NCBI GenBank assembly: GCA_017517305.1 | Contig: JAFWZV010000024.1 | Location: forward strand, 1 to 48,106 | DNA: 48,106 bases | Direction: 5' to 3' | DNA from: Lachnospiraceae bacterium | GTDB lineage: Bacteria; Bacillota; Clostridia; Lachnospirales; Lachnospiraceae | Shown here: positions 1-7,945 of the stretch, piece after piece | Layout: each line of letters begins with the position of its first letter | How positions within the stretch are numbered: position 1 is the first letter of the stretch | Notes under the pieces: model-generated | What the model was told of the DNA's origin: nothing | Seen by the model: only the letters and a program-made list of their open reading frames with translations | Databases searched by the model: none | Position numbers and translations under genes: made by a program

Positions 1-1
1 T

Positions 2-280
2 CAGATGATGGCTCAGTTAAGAGAAAAGCAGAAGCAGAAGAACGAAAAATCTCAGTGGGATGAGGAAGAGGAAGCCGAGTTTAGAGAGAAGATGGATGCA
101 CTTAACCAGGACGTTGAGGATGCTACTCAGAATATGAGTGCAGGCTCTGCTGCATTTTCAGAAGCTCAGAAGGCTAATATAGTGCCTATAGAGACTAGCA
201 ATGCCGATATAGCAGCTATTGACAGCGTCAGTAGCTTAGGCGGTGGCGTGGTAGGCGCTAGGGTAGATTTTACGATATAA
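2..280 (+). CDS. C-terminal fragment of an unrecognised charged protein
   Basis: This reading frame is open from the window edge to a TAA at 278-280, so it is probably the end of a gene that begins outside; an internal ATG at 5 has no visible ribosome site. The first half is very rich in Glu, Lys and Gln (REKQKQKNEK, DEEEEAEFREK) and looks helical or coiled-coil. The tail is small and glycine-rich (SSLGGGVVGARVDFTI). No signal peptide, membrane segment or catalytic motif is seen in the visible 91 residues. I do not recognise the family. The next gene has its own promoter, so the two need not be co-transcribed. Confidence 0.55.
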   Translation, partial: QMMAQLREKQKQKNEKSQWDEEEEAEFREKMDALNQDVEDATQNMSAGSAAFSEAQKANIVPIETSNADIAAIDSVSSLGGGVVGARVDFTI

Positions 281-299
281 ATGGTAACTGGAAATGTAG

Positions 300-327
300 T
301 TGTAATATTTTTTTAAAATGCTACAAT
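300..327 (+). promoter_or_regulatory. Promoter for the DUF6440 gene
   Basis: TTGTAA (300-305), 16-nt spacer and TACAAT (322-327) precede the ATG at 358. A strong AAGGGGG ribosome site lies at about 344-350. It is a plausible vegetative sigma promoter, read by eye only. Confidence 0.45.
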
Positions 328-357
328 ATAGTAAATAAATTATTAAGGGGGAACTAA

Positions 358-540
358 ATGAAAAAGGAAGAAAGATTTGTAGAAACATATTCACAGGGGA
401 CTGTTAGTGCAATTAAGATTTTTGTGGATAAAGAAACTGGAGTAAATTACGTATTTCATCACCAGGGCAACGCAGGAGGAATGACAGTTTTATTAGATAA
501 AGATGGTAAACCTGTTGTAACAAAAGTAGAAGATAACTAG
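358..540 (+). CDS. DUF6440 family small protein
   Basis: A 60-residue protein matching my memory of the DUF6440 family of Clostridia: an N-terminal basic patch (MKKEERF), the central KIFVDKETGVNYVFH stretch, and the family-like GGMTVLLDKDGKP tail. The predicted fold is all-beta and soluble; no signal peptide or membrane segment is seen. The molecular function is unknown. The start is fixed by AAGGGGGAACTAA directly before the ATG. It has its own promoter and is closed by a strong terminator 11 nt downstream, so it is monocistronic. Members are sometimes mislabelled as xylosidases in databases; nothing here supports an enzymatic role. Confidence 0.8.
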   Translation: MKKEERFVETYSQGTVSAIKIFVDKETGVNYVFHHQGNAGGMTVLLDKDGKPVVTKVEDN

Positions 541-551
541 GTTTTTAAAGT

Positions 552-580
552 AAAGGCGAGAAACTCGCCTTTATTTTTTT
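552..580 (+). terminator. Rho-independent terminator after DUF6440 gene
   Basis: Stem AAAGGCGAG (552-560) / CTCGCCTTT (564-572) with an AAA loop, followed by a run of T to 580. Confidence 0.9.
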
Positions 581-594
581 GCGTAAATTTTGCA

Positions 595-630
595 AAAGGA
601 TACACAAAGGATACATCCACCCATTATATT
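595..630 (+). promoter_or_regulatory. Tandem direct repeat and promoter before ABC operon
   Basis: AAAGGATACA occurs at 595-604 and again at 606-615, an 11-bp period that puts both copies on the same helix face. A TATATT-like -10 lies at 625-630, and the second repeat covers the -35 position. This is the usual layout of an OmpR-type activator site; the regulator at 3766 in the same gene set is the obvious candidate ligand (inference). Confidence 0.45.
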
Positions 631-659
631 AATCACAGTACAATGGAAGGAGTGAGAAA

Positions 660-1427
660 GTGGATCAACTAAAAGACCAAGGAAAAGAGCAATCTGCTCA
701 GGGAAAAAAGGTATTAGTAGAAGTGGAAGACCTTTACAAAATCTATAAGGTTGGGGATGAACGAGTAAGAGCCTTAGATGGAGTAAGCTTTGACATTTAC
801 GAAGGGGAATTCATAGCTATAGTTGGTACATCCGGTTCCGGAAAATCCACATTGCTTAATATGCTGGCAGGACTTGAGCCGCCTACCAAGGGCATGATAA
901 AGCTTGGAAGTAAGCGAATGGATAGGATGAAGGAAAAACAGCTGGTAAGAATGAGAAGAAAGCATATGGGCTTTATCTTCCAGTCCTACAATCTTATAGG
1001 GACCATGGATGCAAAGGAAAATGTGGCTATGCCACTAATGTTTAGAGGCGTAGGCGCTAAGGAAAGAGACAAACGTGCCAAGGAAATTCTAAAGCTGATG
1101 GGACTTGGAAAGCATATGAAGCACCTACCAAGTCAGATGTCAGGAGGACAGCAGCAAAGAGTGGGTATTGCAAGAGCACTTGTAACAAATCCTAAGATAA
1201 TATTTGCAGATGAACCTACGGGAAATCTTGACTCAGGTACAACTAAGGAAATACTGACAATTCTTAGGGACACAGTTAATAAGAAGAATAATACCTTGGT
1301 AATGGTAACCCATGATAGGAACCTAGCACAGGTGGCTGACAGGGTTATTCATATAAAAGATGGAAAGATTAGAAAGATAGAAATTAATGCTAACAAGAAG
1401 GAGATAATTGAGGATGAAGACTATTAA
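660..1427 (+). CDS. ABC transporter ATP-binding protein (MacB/LolD type)
   Basis: This is the nucleotide-binding subunit of an export-type ABC system. Visible motifs are Walker A GTSGSGKST (residues 56-64), Q-loop region FIFQSYN, signature SGGQQQR (161-167), Walker B IIFADEP (180-186) and a switch histidine in VTHD. The 255-residue length and the GGQQQR signature place it with MacB/LolD/FtsE-like ATPases that work with FtsX-fold permeases. It starts at a GTG (660) with GGAAGGAG upstream. Its 3' end overlaps the next gene by 14 nt, and the permease at 2333 is its evident partner. The C-terminal tail after residue 235 is lysine/glutamate-rich. The substrate cannot be read; peptide, lipoprotein or antibiotic export are all possible. 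Confidence 0.93.
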   Translation: MDQLKDQGKEQSAQGKKVLVEVEDLYKIYKVGDERVRALDGVSFDIYEGEFIAIVGTSGSGKSTLLNMLAGLEPPTKGMIKLGSKRMDRMKEKQLVRMRRKHMGFIFQSYNLIGTMDAKENVAMPLMFRGVGAKERDKRAKEILKLMGLGKHMKHLPSQMSGGQQQRVGIARALVTNPKIIFADEPTGNLDSGTTKEILTILRDTVNKKNNTLVMVTHDRNLAQVADRVIHIKDGKIRKIEINANKKEIIEDEDY

Positions 1428-2343
1428 GAGAACGAAGAAGATTTTAGCGATAATGATGTGCATGGTGATGTTGTTTGGCTTTTCAGTTATAGCATCAGCG
1501 GAAACTACACCAAGACTTATTATAACAGGATTTACCACAGACAAGGACGAGGTAAAGAGTGGAGATACATTTGAGATGACTGTCTCAATACAGAACGTAT
1601 CTAAGAAGTCAGATATTTCAAATATTAAGCTTACATTTTCAACAGCAAATAACGAGATTGTGCCAGCATCAGGCTCAAGTACAATGTACATAGAAAAGAT
1701 TGCGAAGGAAGAAGTTTATGAGCTTAAGATTACTATGAAGGCTGGCGCAGACCTTTCTTCAAAGTCATATGTGATGGATGTAAAGTTCTCATACGAGGAC
1801 AGATACGGTTCACCTATAGAGGACGCAACTACACTTGTAATTCCTGTAGTTCAGAATCAGAGAGTAAGTGTTGGCGGTTTTGATTTTAGGGCTTCAGGCG
1901 TAATGGTTGGAGAGAGTTCAGATGTATCATTTACAGTTAACAACCAGGGCAGAGGAGAAATCTTCAATGTTAATGCAAAGATTGTAGGTGAAGGAATCGA
2001 GGCAACTGACGTATTTGTAGGAAATGTAGCATCAGGTAGTACAGGATACGCAGATATTACAGTAACAGGTGTAGATGAAACAGTGGCAACAGGTACTATT
2101 CAGGCAGTTGTAACCTTTGAGGATAGTATGGGTAATGAGAGCCAGGTTACACAGGATATTACATTTGATGTTTTGGCTTATCAGGAGCCTGTAGTAGATA
2201 TGACAGATATTGATGAGATACAGGTAGAGAATGGACCTATATCACCGGTTGTAATTGTGGCAGCAGTAGTAGCTGTAATTGTGTTGTTAGTAGTAATTAA
2301 GAAGAGAAAGCAGAAGAAGGAAGAGGAGCAGGATGAAATTTAG
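1414..2343 (+). CDS. Secreted membrane-anchored CARDB/Ig-like protein of ABC operon
   Basis: The start is set at ATG 1414, 10 nt after AAGGAG; a TTG at 1408 is possible but sits too close. The product has 309 residues. It shows a signal peptide (KRTKK then a hydrophobic run ending ASA, about residue 29), two beta-rich Ig/CARDB-like modules (GFTTDKDEVKSGDTFEMTVSIQN and VMVGESSDVSFTVNNQGRG regions), and a C-terminal membrane helix (VVIVAAVVAVIVLLVVI) followed by a basic/acidic cytoplasmic tail. CARDB domains are extracellular adhesion-type folds. Lying between the ATPase and permease genes and overlapping both, it probably acts outside the membrane as an accessory or adaptor for the transporter (inference); Gram-negative MacB uses MacA there, which this protein does not resemble. 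Confidence 0.8.
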   Translation: MKTIKRTKKILAIMMCMVMLFGFSVIASAETTPRLIITGFTTDKDEVKSGDTFEMTVSIQNVSKKSDISNIKLTFSTANNEIVPASGSSTMYIEKIAKEEVYELKITMKAGADLSSKSYVMDVKFSYEDRYGSPIEDATTLVIPVVQNQRVSVGGFDFRASGVMVGESSDVSFTVNNQGRGEIFNVNAKIVGEGIEATDVFVGNVASGSTGYADITVTGVDETVATGTIQAVVTFEDSMGNESQVTQDITFDVLAYQEPVVDMTDIDEIQVENGPISPVVIVAAVVAVIVLLVVIKKRKQKKEEEQDEI

Positions 2344-3652
2344 TGATATTTTAAAGCTAAGTATAGAAAATCTTCGCCGTAGAAAATGGCGAACTGTTCT
2401 TACAGTTTTAGGTGTTACCATAGGAACCATATCTGTAGTTTTAATGCTTTCACTGGGCTTTGGTTTGAAGGAAACCTTAAATGCGGAGCTTAATGCAGGT
2501 GGTGGCATCAATGATATAACTGTAAGCTACAATGGCTCTGACGAGGATATGTACCTATCAGATAGTAGGGTAGAGGAATTTATGGATCTTGAGCAAATTA
2601 CAAAGGCAAGTCCCAAACTATCTGTAGCCATGAAAGTAACCACAGGAAAATGGGGAACTACTACATGGATAGAGGGTGTTAGTCAGGAGGAATTAGAGGC
2701 CATTCCTTTAGGACAGGGAACCTGTCCAAAGGAAGGAGAAGAATTTCAGATTATCGCAGGAAATATGATTGTGTTAGATTTCTATGATACAAATACTTTT
2801 GAGTATCCTTATTGGGATTACAATGAGATACCTCCTGTAGATATGATGAATGATAAGATATATTGCAGCATGATGAATGTTGAAAGCTATGATGGAGTAA
2901 ACCCAGACTCACTGTATTCTAAGAGAAAACAGTTAAAAATTGCAGGTGTAGTTGAGGGCGGTCCTGAAACCTACAATGCATATTGCTACTCGGCATATGT
3001 GGAGATAGAAACCTTAAAGAGCTATTTAGAGAAGGAATATAGAGGAAAAACAATTCCTGAACAGCCTACTGATAGAAATGGTAATCCATATAAGGAGTGG
3101 ATTTACCCATCTGTAAAGCTTACCGTGTCGGATACTGCACTGGTAGAGGACACAGTAACCTACTTTAGAGAGATGGGTTATCAGGTTTCCAGTCAGCAGG
3201 AGTGGATTGAGGAAAACAATAAGGTTTTTGATATTGTCCAGCTTGTGCTTGGTGGTATAGGAGCGGTTTCCCTTTTGGTTGCTGCCATAGGTATAACAAA
3301 TACTATCACCATGTCCACCTACGAGCGTCGTAAGGAAATCGGTGTTATGAAGGTTTTGGGCTGCGACATAGAGAATATCGGTGCTATGTTTGTATCTGAG
3401 GCAGGCTATATCGGTTTCTTAGGTGGAGCTGTGGGGGTTGTTTTAAGCTACCTATTATCAAAGGTTGTAAATATTGTAGGTGCCTCATTTATGACAGAGG
3501 CCATAGGAGTGGCAGGAAATCTTTCGATGATACCACTTTGGTTACCTTTTGTGGCAGTAGGCTTTACCATACTTGTAGGCGTAGTGGCAGGCTACTTCCC
3601 GGCTAGAAAGGCTACAAGAATTAGTGCTTTGGCGGCTATTAGAAATGACTAG
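2333..3652 (+). CDS. ABC transporter permease, MacB/FtsX family
   Basis: A 439-residue membrane subunit with the four-helix MacB layout: one N-terminal helix after a basic start (residues about 20-40, LTVLGVTIGTISVVLMLSLGFG), a large extracellular MacB_PCD-like domain (about 45-295), then three C-terminal helices in the FtsX domain (IGAVSLLVAAIGITNTITMSTYERRKEIGVMKVLG is typical of the family, followed by helices near 355-380 and 400-425). The end PARKATRISALAAIRND is also typical. It overlaps the upstream accessory gene by 11 nt and works with the ATPase at 660. Such systems act by mechanotransmission to extrude or release substrates outside the membrane. The substrate is unknown. Confidence 0.92.
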   Translation: MKFSDILKLSIENLRRRKWRTVLTVLGVTIGTISVVLMLSLGFGLKETLNAELNAGGGINDITVSYNGSDEDMYLSDSRVEEFMDLEQITKASPKLSVAMKVTTGKWGTTTWIEGVSQEELEAIPLGQGTCPKEGEEFQIIAGNMIVLDFYDTNTFEYPYWDYNEIPPVDMMNDKIYCSMMNVESYDGVNPDSLYSKRKQLKIAGVVEGGPETYNAYCYSAYVEIETLKSYLEKEYRGKTIPEQPTDRNGNPYKEWIYPSVKLTVSDTALVEDTVTYFREMGYQVSSQQEWIEENNKVFDIVQLVLGGIGAVSLLVAAIGITNTITMSTYERRKEIGVMKVLGCDIENIGAMFVSEAGYIGFLGGAVGVVLSYLLSKVVNIVGASFMTEAIGVAGNLSMIPLWLPFVAVGFTILVGVVAGYFPARKATRISALAAIRND

Positions 3653-3765
3653 AGAATTATTTGCTTGAAGAAAAATCTTTCATAGTTTAGACTATATGTG
3701 ATAAGTTTCGAGAATTTAAAGAGTTCTCAACTTTAACATATAGGATAACGGGGGAGATACGAATC

Positions 3766-4443
3766 ATGGCATATAATTTACTTCTTGTGGAGGACGACAA
3801 GTCCATAAGAGAGATAATCACAGACTTTTTTCAGGGGAAAAGTGAAGGAGAGATAAATATAAAAACCGCCAGCGACGGGAATGAAGGCTTGGATTATATC
3901 TACGAAGAGGAATTTGACCTTATTATGCTGGATATAATGATGCCTGGTGCTGACGGTTTTTCTTTGTGTCGTGAGGCTCGTAAGAAGAGTATAGTGCCTA
4001 TTATATTTATTACAGCCAGAGGTAGAGAGGAGGACATTCTCTACGGCTATGATTTGGGCTGTGATGATTACATAGTAAAGCCATTTTCACTGGCGGAGCT
4101 TTATGCAAAGGTTAATGCGTTACTTAAGCGTTCTAAGGGATTGGTGGCAGGAAATGATATAGTATGTGGGGACATAACTATAAATCCTGCCAGATTTACA
4201 GTGACGTCAGCAGGACAAAATATTGAGCTTCCTCCTAAACAATATGCACTGCTAAAATACCTTATTGACCATAAGGATATGGTGGTAGAAAGAGAAGCCC
4301 TCTTAACTAGAATTTGGGGATATGACTACGAGGGTAATGATAGAGTGGTGGATAATCATATCAAGAAATTAAGAAGTGCCTTGGGAGAACCGGGGAAGCA
4401 GATAAAGACAGTAATCACTAAGGGTTATAAAATTGTGGGGTGA
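3766..4443 (+). CDS. OmpR-family response regulator
   Basis: A two-component regulator of 225 residues. The receiver domain (1-120) has the acidic pair E9/D10-D11, the phosphoacceptor D56 in LIMLDIMMP, a TAR switch threonine and the conserved Lys in IVKPFS. A winged-helix DNA-binding domain (about 128-225, ending VITKGYKIVG) follows. GGGGGA lies upstream of the ATG. The stop overlaps the GTG start of the kinase gene (GTGA), so the two are translationally coupled partners. The gene lies 113 nt after the transporter genes on the same strand, and the 11-bp tandem repeat at 595-615 is a candidate target, which would make this a self-tuned exporter unit (inference). Confidence 0.94.
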   Translation: MAYNLLLVEDDKSIREIITDFFQGKSEGEINIKTASDGNEGLDYIYEEEFDLIMLDIMMPGADGFSLCREARKKSIVPIIFITARGREEDILYGYDLGCDDYIVKPFSLAELYAKVNALLKRSKGLVAGNDIVCGDITINPARFTVTSAGQNIELPPKQYALLKYLIDHKDMVVEREALLTRIWGYDYEGNDRVVDNHIKKLRSALGEPGKQIKTVITKGYKIVG

Positions 4444-6086
4444 TTGATATTAAATCCAAATTGAAAAAACAAAAAAGGAAAACCTTTAAGGGTATATTAA
4501 TAAAAAAGCTAATTAGTACATTTTTGGTTACCACATTGGTTGTTTATGTAATTACGATTGCATTATTTCAGGTGGCATTATATTCCTTTGACAGCAACTT
4601 TTATATGGAGGAGACTTACTCTCAGGATGCGGTAAGTTCACTCTATGATACTATGCTTAAACAGGGCTTTGCCATGGATAATCCTAAGGATATGGAAGAA
4701 TATTATACCAGATTAAAGATGAGATTTTATTCTAATGATTATATGGCTACTGCCCTTTTGGATGGTGACACATTAGAGCCCATTTGGGATGGCGGAGAAA
4801 CTGGAATTGCAGTTATAAAAGGTAAAGATAATCTGGATGAAAAGTATTTGTACTATGAGATGGAAGGGGATGTGCCGGATAAGTACAGAGAGCTTTATAT
4901 GTATGTTCAAAATGAAAATATATTTGCTGAAATGGGTAAGGAACCTGTGTCTGATATAGTTGATATGTATATTAAGGACAGAACCTTTGTCATGGGAAAA
5001 GTAAAGCTGACAGAGTATAAAAAGGGTAAGAAGGTGGTTACAGAATATGATTTTACACCTGAGGATACCACAGGATATACCCACATCCAAAATGATGAGA
5101 ATGTAGATATAATGGTTTCTATGGTTTCGGGAAATCCCAAGGATTCCTACCTGTATAAAACTATGCAGGAATATATACAGAGCTTAAAAGATGGAAAATA
5201 TCAGTTTACTACCTACAAAGGCCTATGGGATATGGAGACACAGTCTAGCTCCATGGTATTCTTACCAGATGGTAGTAGAATAGTGATATGTAAGATGTTT
5301 TCCATAAACCTATTGGAGTTAGTCTGGAAACAAATTATTATTGCATATATAATAATATACATAGTTGTGCTGGCATTTGCAGCTCTTTTCGCTCGTACAA
5401 AGTACCTTAAGCTTAAGTCAGCTTATGACATGGAAGACTATCGAATAACCATGACCAATACTATGGCTCATGACCTAAAGAGTCCACTGATGTCCATATC
5501 AGGCTACGCAGAAAACCTTAAGGAAAACATTAACACAGACAAGAAGGAGTATTACGCCGACTCTATATTGGAAAATGTCACCTATATGAACGACATAATC
5601 GCAAATGTATTAGAGCTTTCTAAGGTGGAGACTGGAGCCTTAAAGCTTAATAAGGTTGACTTAAATGTGGAAGAGTTAGTTTCTGAGCTATCTGACCACT
5701 ATAGGGATGCCTTAAAGGAGAAGTCTCTGGAGCTTAATGTAGAAGGAACACTAAAAATAAAAGCAGACAAGGTCCTTATGCAACAGGCCATGGATAATAT
5801 AATTGGCAATGCAATTAAGTATAGCAAGGAAAATACTACCATAGAAGTAAACCTTGAGAAAAACAAGGGTAAAGGCTTAATATCCGTATCAAATGTTAGT
5901 TCCCAGGATATTGGTAAGGATGCTGAAAATCTGTGGAAGCCATTTGTAAAGGGGGACAATTCAAGAAGCAATAAGCAGGGAACAGGAGTGGGCCTTGCAA
6001 TAGTTAAGAATATACTTGAGCTTCATGGCTATAGATTAAAGCTTAGCTGCGAAGATGGAATTTTCAAGGTAGAGATAAAGATATAA
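4440..6086 (+). CDS. Membrane sensor histidine kinase
   Basis: A 548-residue kinase. It has a basic N-terminus, membrane helix 1 (about 22-48), a large extracellular sensor region of about 250 residues (50-297) without a recognised domain, and membrane helix 2 (298-318). There is no clear HAMP domain. A HisKA domain with phosphoacceptor H344 in AHDLKSP follows, then a HATPase with N-box NIIGNAIKYS (N457) and G-box GTGVGLAI. The start is GTG 4440, overlapping the regulator stop. The large outer domain suggests direct ligand sensing rather than transporter-mediated sensing (inference). A long hairpin element follows the stop by 2 nt and could end the transcript. Confidence 0.93.
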   Translation: MIDIKSKLKKQKRKTFKGILIKKLISTFLVTTLVVYVITIALFQVALYSFDSNFYMEETYSQDAVSSLYDTMLKQGFAMDNPKDMEEYYTRLKMRFYSNDYMATALLDGDTLEPIWDGGETGIAVIKGKDNLDEKYLYYEMEGDVPDKYRELYMYVQNENIFAEMGKEPVSDIVDMYIKDRTFVMGKVKLTEYKKGKKVVTEYDFTPEDTTGYTHIQNDENVDIMVSMVSGNPKDSYLYKTMQEYIQSLKDGKYQFTTYKGLWDMETQSSSMVFLPDGSRIVICKMFSINLLELVWKQIIIAYIIIYIVVLAFAALFARTKYLKLKSAYDMEDYRITMTNTMAHDLKSPLMSISGYAENLKENINTDKKEYYADSILENVTYMNDIIANVLELSKVETGALKLNKVDLNVEELVSELSDHYRDALKEKSLELNVEGTLKIKADKVLMQQAMDNIIGNAIKYSKENTTIEVNLEKNKGKGLISVSNVSSQDIGKDAENLWKPFVKGDNSRSNKQGTGVGLAIVKNILELHGYRLKLSCEDGIFKVEIKI

Positions 6087-6087
6087 G

Positions 6088-6215
6088 AGGACAAGGGAAT
6101 CAATGAACTTTCTTGGCCGGCCTGCCTAGGGTCGGTCCACGCTGACACTAAAACGGTCAGCTTAGTCCCGACCACTGTCGCGGCCGGAATGAAGTTGGTT
6201 GGATTCCCTTGTCCT
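6088..6215 (+). repeat. Long GC-rich nested inverted repeat (possible terminator)
   Basis: The perfect outer arms AGGACAAGGGAATC (6088-6101) and GATTCCCTTGTCCT (6202-6215) enclose further pairable segments in order: CCGGCC (6117-6122) with GGCCGG (6182-6187), GGTCGG (6130-6135) with CCGACC (6168-6173), and GCTGAC (6141-6146) with GTCAGC (6156-6161). It is far richer in G+C than its surroundings. GTATTTTT follows the right arm, so it may terminate the kinase operon. It is much longer than a normal terminator. Confidence 0.7.
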
Positions 6216-6390
6216 GTATTTTTATACATCTTTGCGTAACAACACGACCAGGAAAATGAATTTCACAGCCTATATTGAGAAAATTCTCCATAAAATAGAC
6301 AATTTCAAACGTATTTGATAATATAACAATATGTGGCTTAAAACTGTGATTCGGGGTGCAACCCCTGGTTATATTCGGAGGTAAAAACAG
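6216..6390 (+). promoter_or_regulatory. Upstream region of DHH gene with small leader hairpin
   Basis: This AT-rich stretch contains GATAATATAAC-like -10 sequence around 6317-6327 and, just before the gene, a tight GC hairpin GGGGT-GCA-ACCCC (6353-6365). The ribosome site CGGAGGT follows at 6376-6382. I recognise no known riboswitch. The hairpin ends about 10 nt before the ribosome site and could affect translation (inference). Confidence 0.3.
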
Positions 6391-7908
6391 GTGAGATTAA
6401 AGGATTTAGAGGGATTTAATCCCATAACTATACAGTGTCATAATAATCCGGATGCTGATGCTTTAGGCTCAGGCTACGGATTATATTGTTATTTTAAGGA
6501 TTTGGGTAAGGATGTTAGATTGGTATACAGTGGTCCAAATCAGATAACTAAGTCCAATCTAAGACTTATGATAGAAAAACTAAATATTCCCATAGAATAT
6601 ATCGACCCTTCCAATGAGGATAATCTAAAGGTTAGTGGACTTCTTATAACTACAGATTGTCAGTACGGAGCTGGAAATGTCACTAAGCTGGAAGCGGATT
6701 ATGTGTCCACTATAGATCATCACCAGATAGAGGTTGAGGGTGGTGAGCTTACATACATTTATCCTGGCTTAGGTAGCTGCTCAACCCTGGTGTGGAAGCT
6801 TCTTCGTGAGGAGGGCTACAAGATTACTGATGACAATGGTCTTGGAACAGCTCTTTACTATGGGTTATTTACAGATACTAACCAGTTTGCAGAGCTTCAC
6901 AATCCTTTGGATAAGGATTTAAGAGACAGTGTAGAATTTGACAATGGGTTTATCACTTTGTTTAAAAACTCTAATATTACTTTGGATGAATTGGAAATTG
7001 CAGGTGTTGCAATGCTTCGCTACAGTTTAAATGAGGATCATGAGTTTGCGGTTATAAAATCTCAGCCTTGCGACCCTAATATATTAGGACTTATCAGCGA
7101 TTTTCTTCTTCAGGTAGACAAGATAAAGTGCTGCGTTGTGTTCAATGAAACAGGTGATGGTTATAAGCTTTCTGTGAGAAGCTGCATAAAGGAAGTAAAT
7201 GCTGGAGAGCTGGCAGCCTACCTTACAGAAGGAATTGGCTCTGGTGGTGGGCATTTTGAAAAGGCAGGTGGCTTTATAAGCAGGAAGCTGTTTACGAGAA
7301 AATATGACTGTATACATGCAGAGGCATATTTTAATAACAGAATGAACGAGTATTTCCATGAGTTTGATCTCATATATGCTAAGGACTATGAGGCTGACAT
7401 TAGTACTATGAAAATGTACGAGAAGAATAAGCTTCCTATTGGATATGTTAATGCCTGGGAGATACTTCCTATAGGAACCCCTATTATGGTTAGAACTTTA
7501 GAGGGAGATATGGATCTTGTGGTTGAGAAGGACCTTGTAATAATGATAGGAATAAAGGGGGAGGTATACCCTAACAGATTAGAGAAGTTTAACAGGTCAT
7601 ACACACTTAGTGATGCAGAGTATTCTTACAGTACTATGACTGAAACAGAGTATGTGCCAAATATTAGAGTAAAGAGCACTGGGGTGATATTAAAGCTTAT
7701 AGATTACGCTAAGGTTTGTATTCCTAGTGGCAGTGTGAAAATATTTGCAAAGCCTATAGATAAGGGTGTTAAGGTGTTTACAGCCTGGGACAAGGAGAAA
7801 TACATGCTCGGTAAGCCAGGGGATTACCTAGCAGTTAGAACTGACGATTATCATGATGTGTATGTTGTTGAGAAGGAGATATTTGGAAAGACTTACACAG
7901 AGGTGTAG
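6391..7908 (+). CDS. DHH/DHHA1 phosphoesterase with C-terminal extension
   Basis: A 505-residue protein starting at GTG 6391 after GGAGGT. The first 300 residues carry every metal-binding motif of DHH phosphoesterases of the NrnA (nanoRNase/pAp phosphatase) type: CHNNPDADALGSG (16-28), D89 in TTDCQ, DHH at 109-111, D162 in FTDTNQF, and the DHHA1 loop GSGGGHFEKAGG (283-294). Such enzymes hydrolyse short oligonucleotides, pAp or cyclic-dinucleotide products. Residues about 310-505 form an extra domain that I do not recognise; classical NrnA is about 310-340 residues. It lies 37 nt upstream of a TIR protein with no terminator between, so they are probably co-transcribed. The link suggests a role in nucleotide-signal turnover (inference), but a housekeeping role is equally open. 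Confidence 0.85.
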   Translation: MRLKDLEGFNPITIQCHNNPDADALGSGYGLYCYFKDLGKDVRLVYSGPNQITKSNLRLMIEKLNIPIEYIDPSNEDNLKVSGLLITTDCQYGAGNVTKLEADYVSTIDHHQIEVEGGELTYIYPGLGSCSTLVWKLLREEGYKITDDNGLGTALYYGLFTDTNQFAELHNPLDKDLRDSVEFDNGFITLFKNSNITLDELEIAGVAMLRYSLNEDHEFAVIKSQPCDPNILGLISDFLLQVDKIKCCVVFNETGDGYKLSVRSCIKEVNAGELAAYLTEGIGSGGGHFEKAGGFISRKLFTRKYDCIHAEAYFNNRMNEYFHEFDLIYAKDYEADISTMKMYEKNKLPIGYVNAWEILPIGTPIMVRTLEGDMDLVVEKDLVIMIGIKGEVYPNRLEKFNRSYTLSDAEYSYSTMTETEYVPNIRVKSTGVILKLIDYAKVCIPSGSVKIFAKPIDKGVKVFTAWDKEKYMLGKPGDYLAVRTDDYHDVYVVEKEIFGKTYTEV

Positions 7909-7945
7909 AGGATTTACATACTTACTAATATGAAAGGAAATAGCT

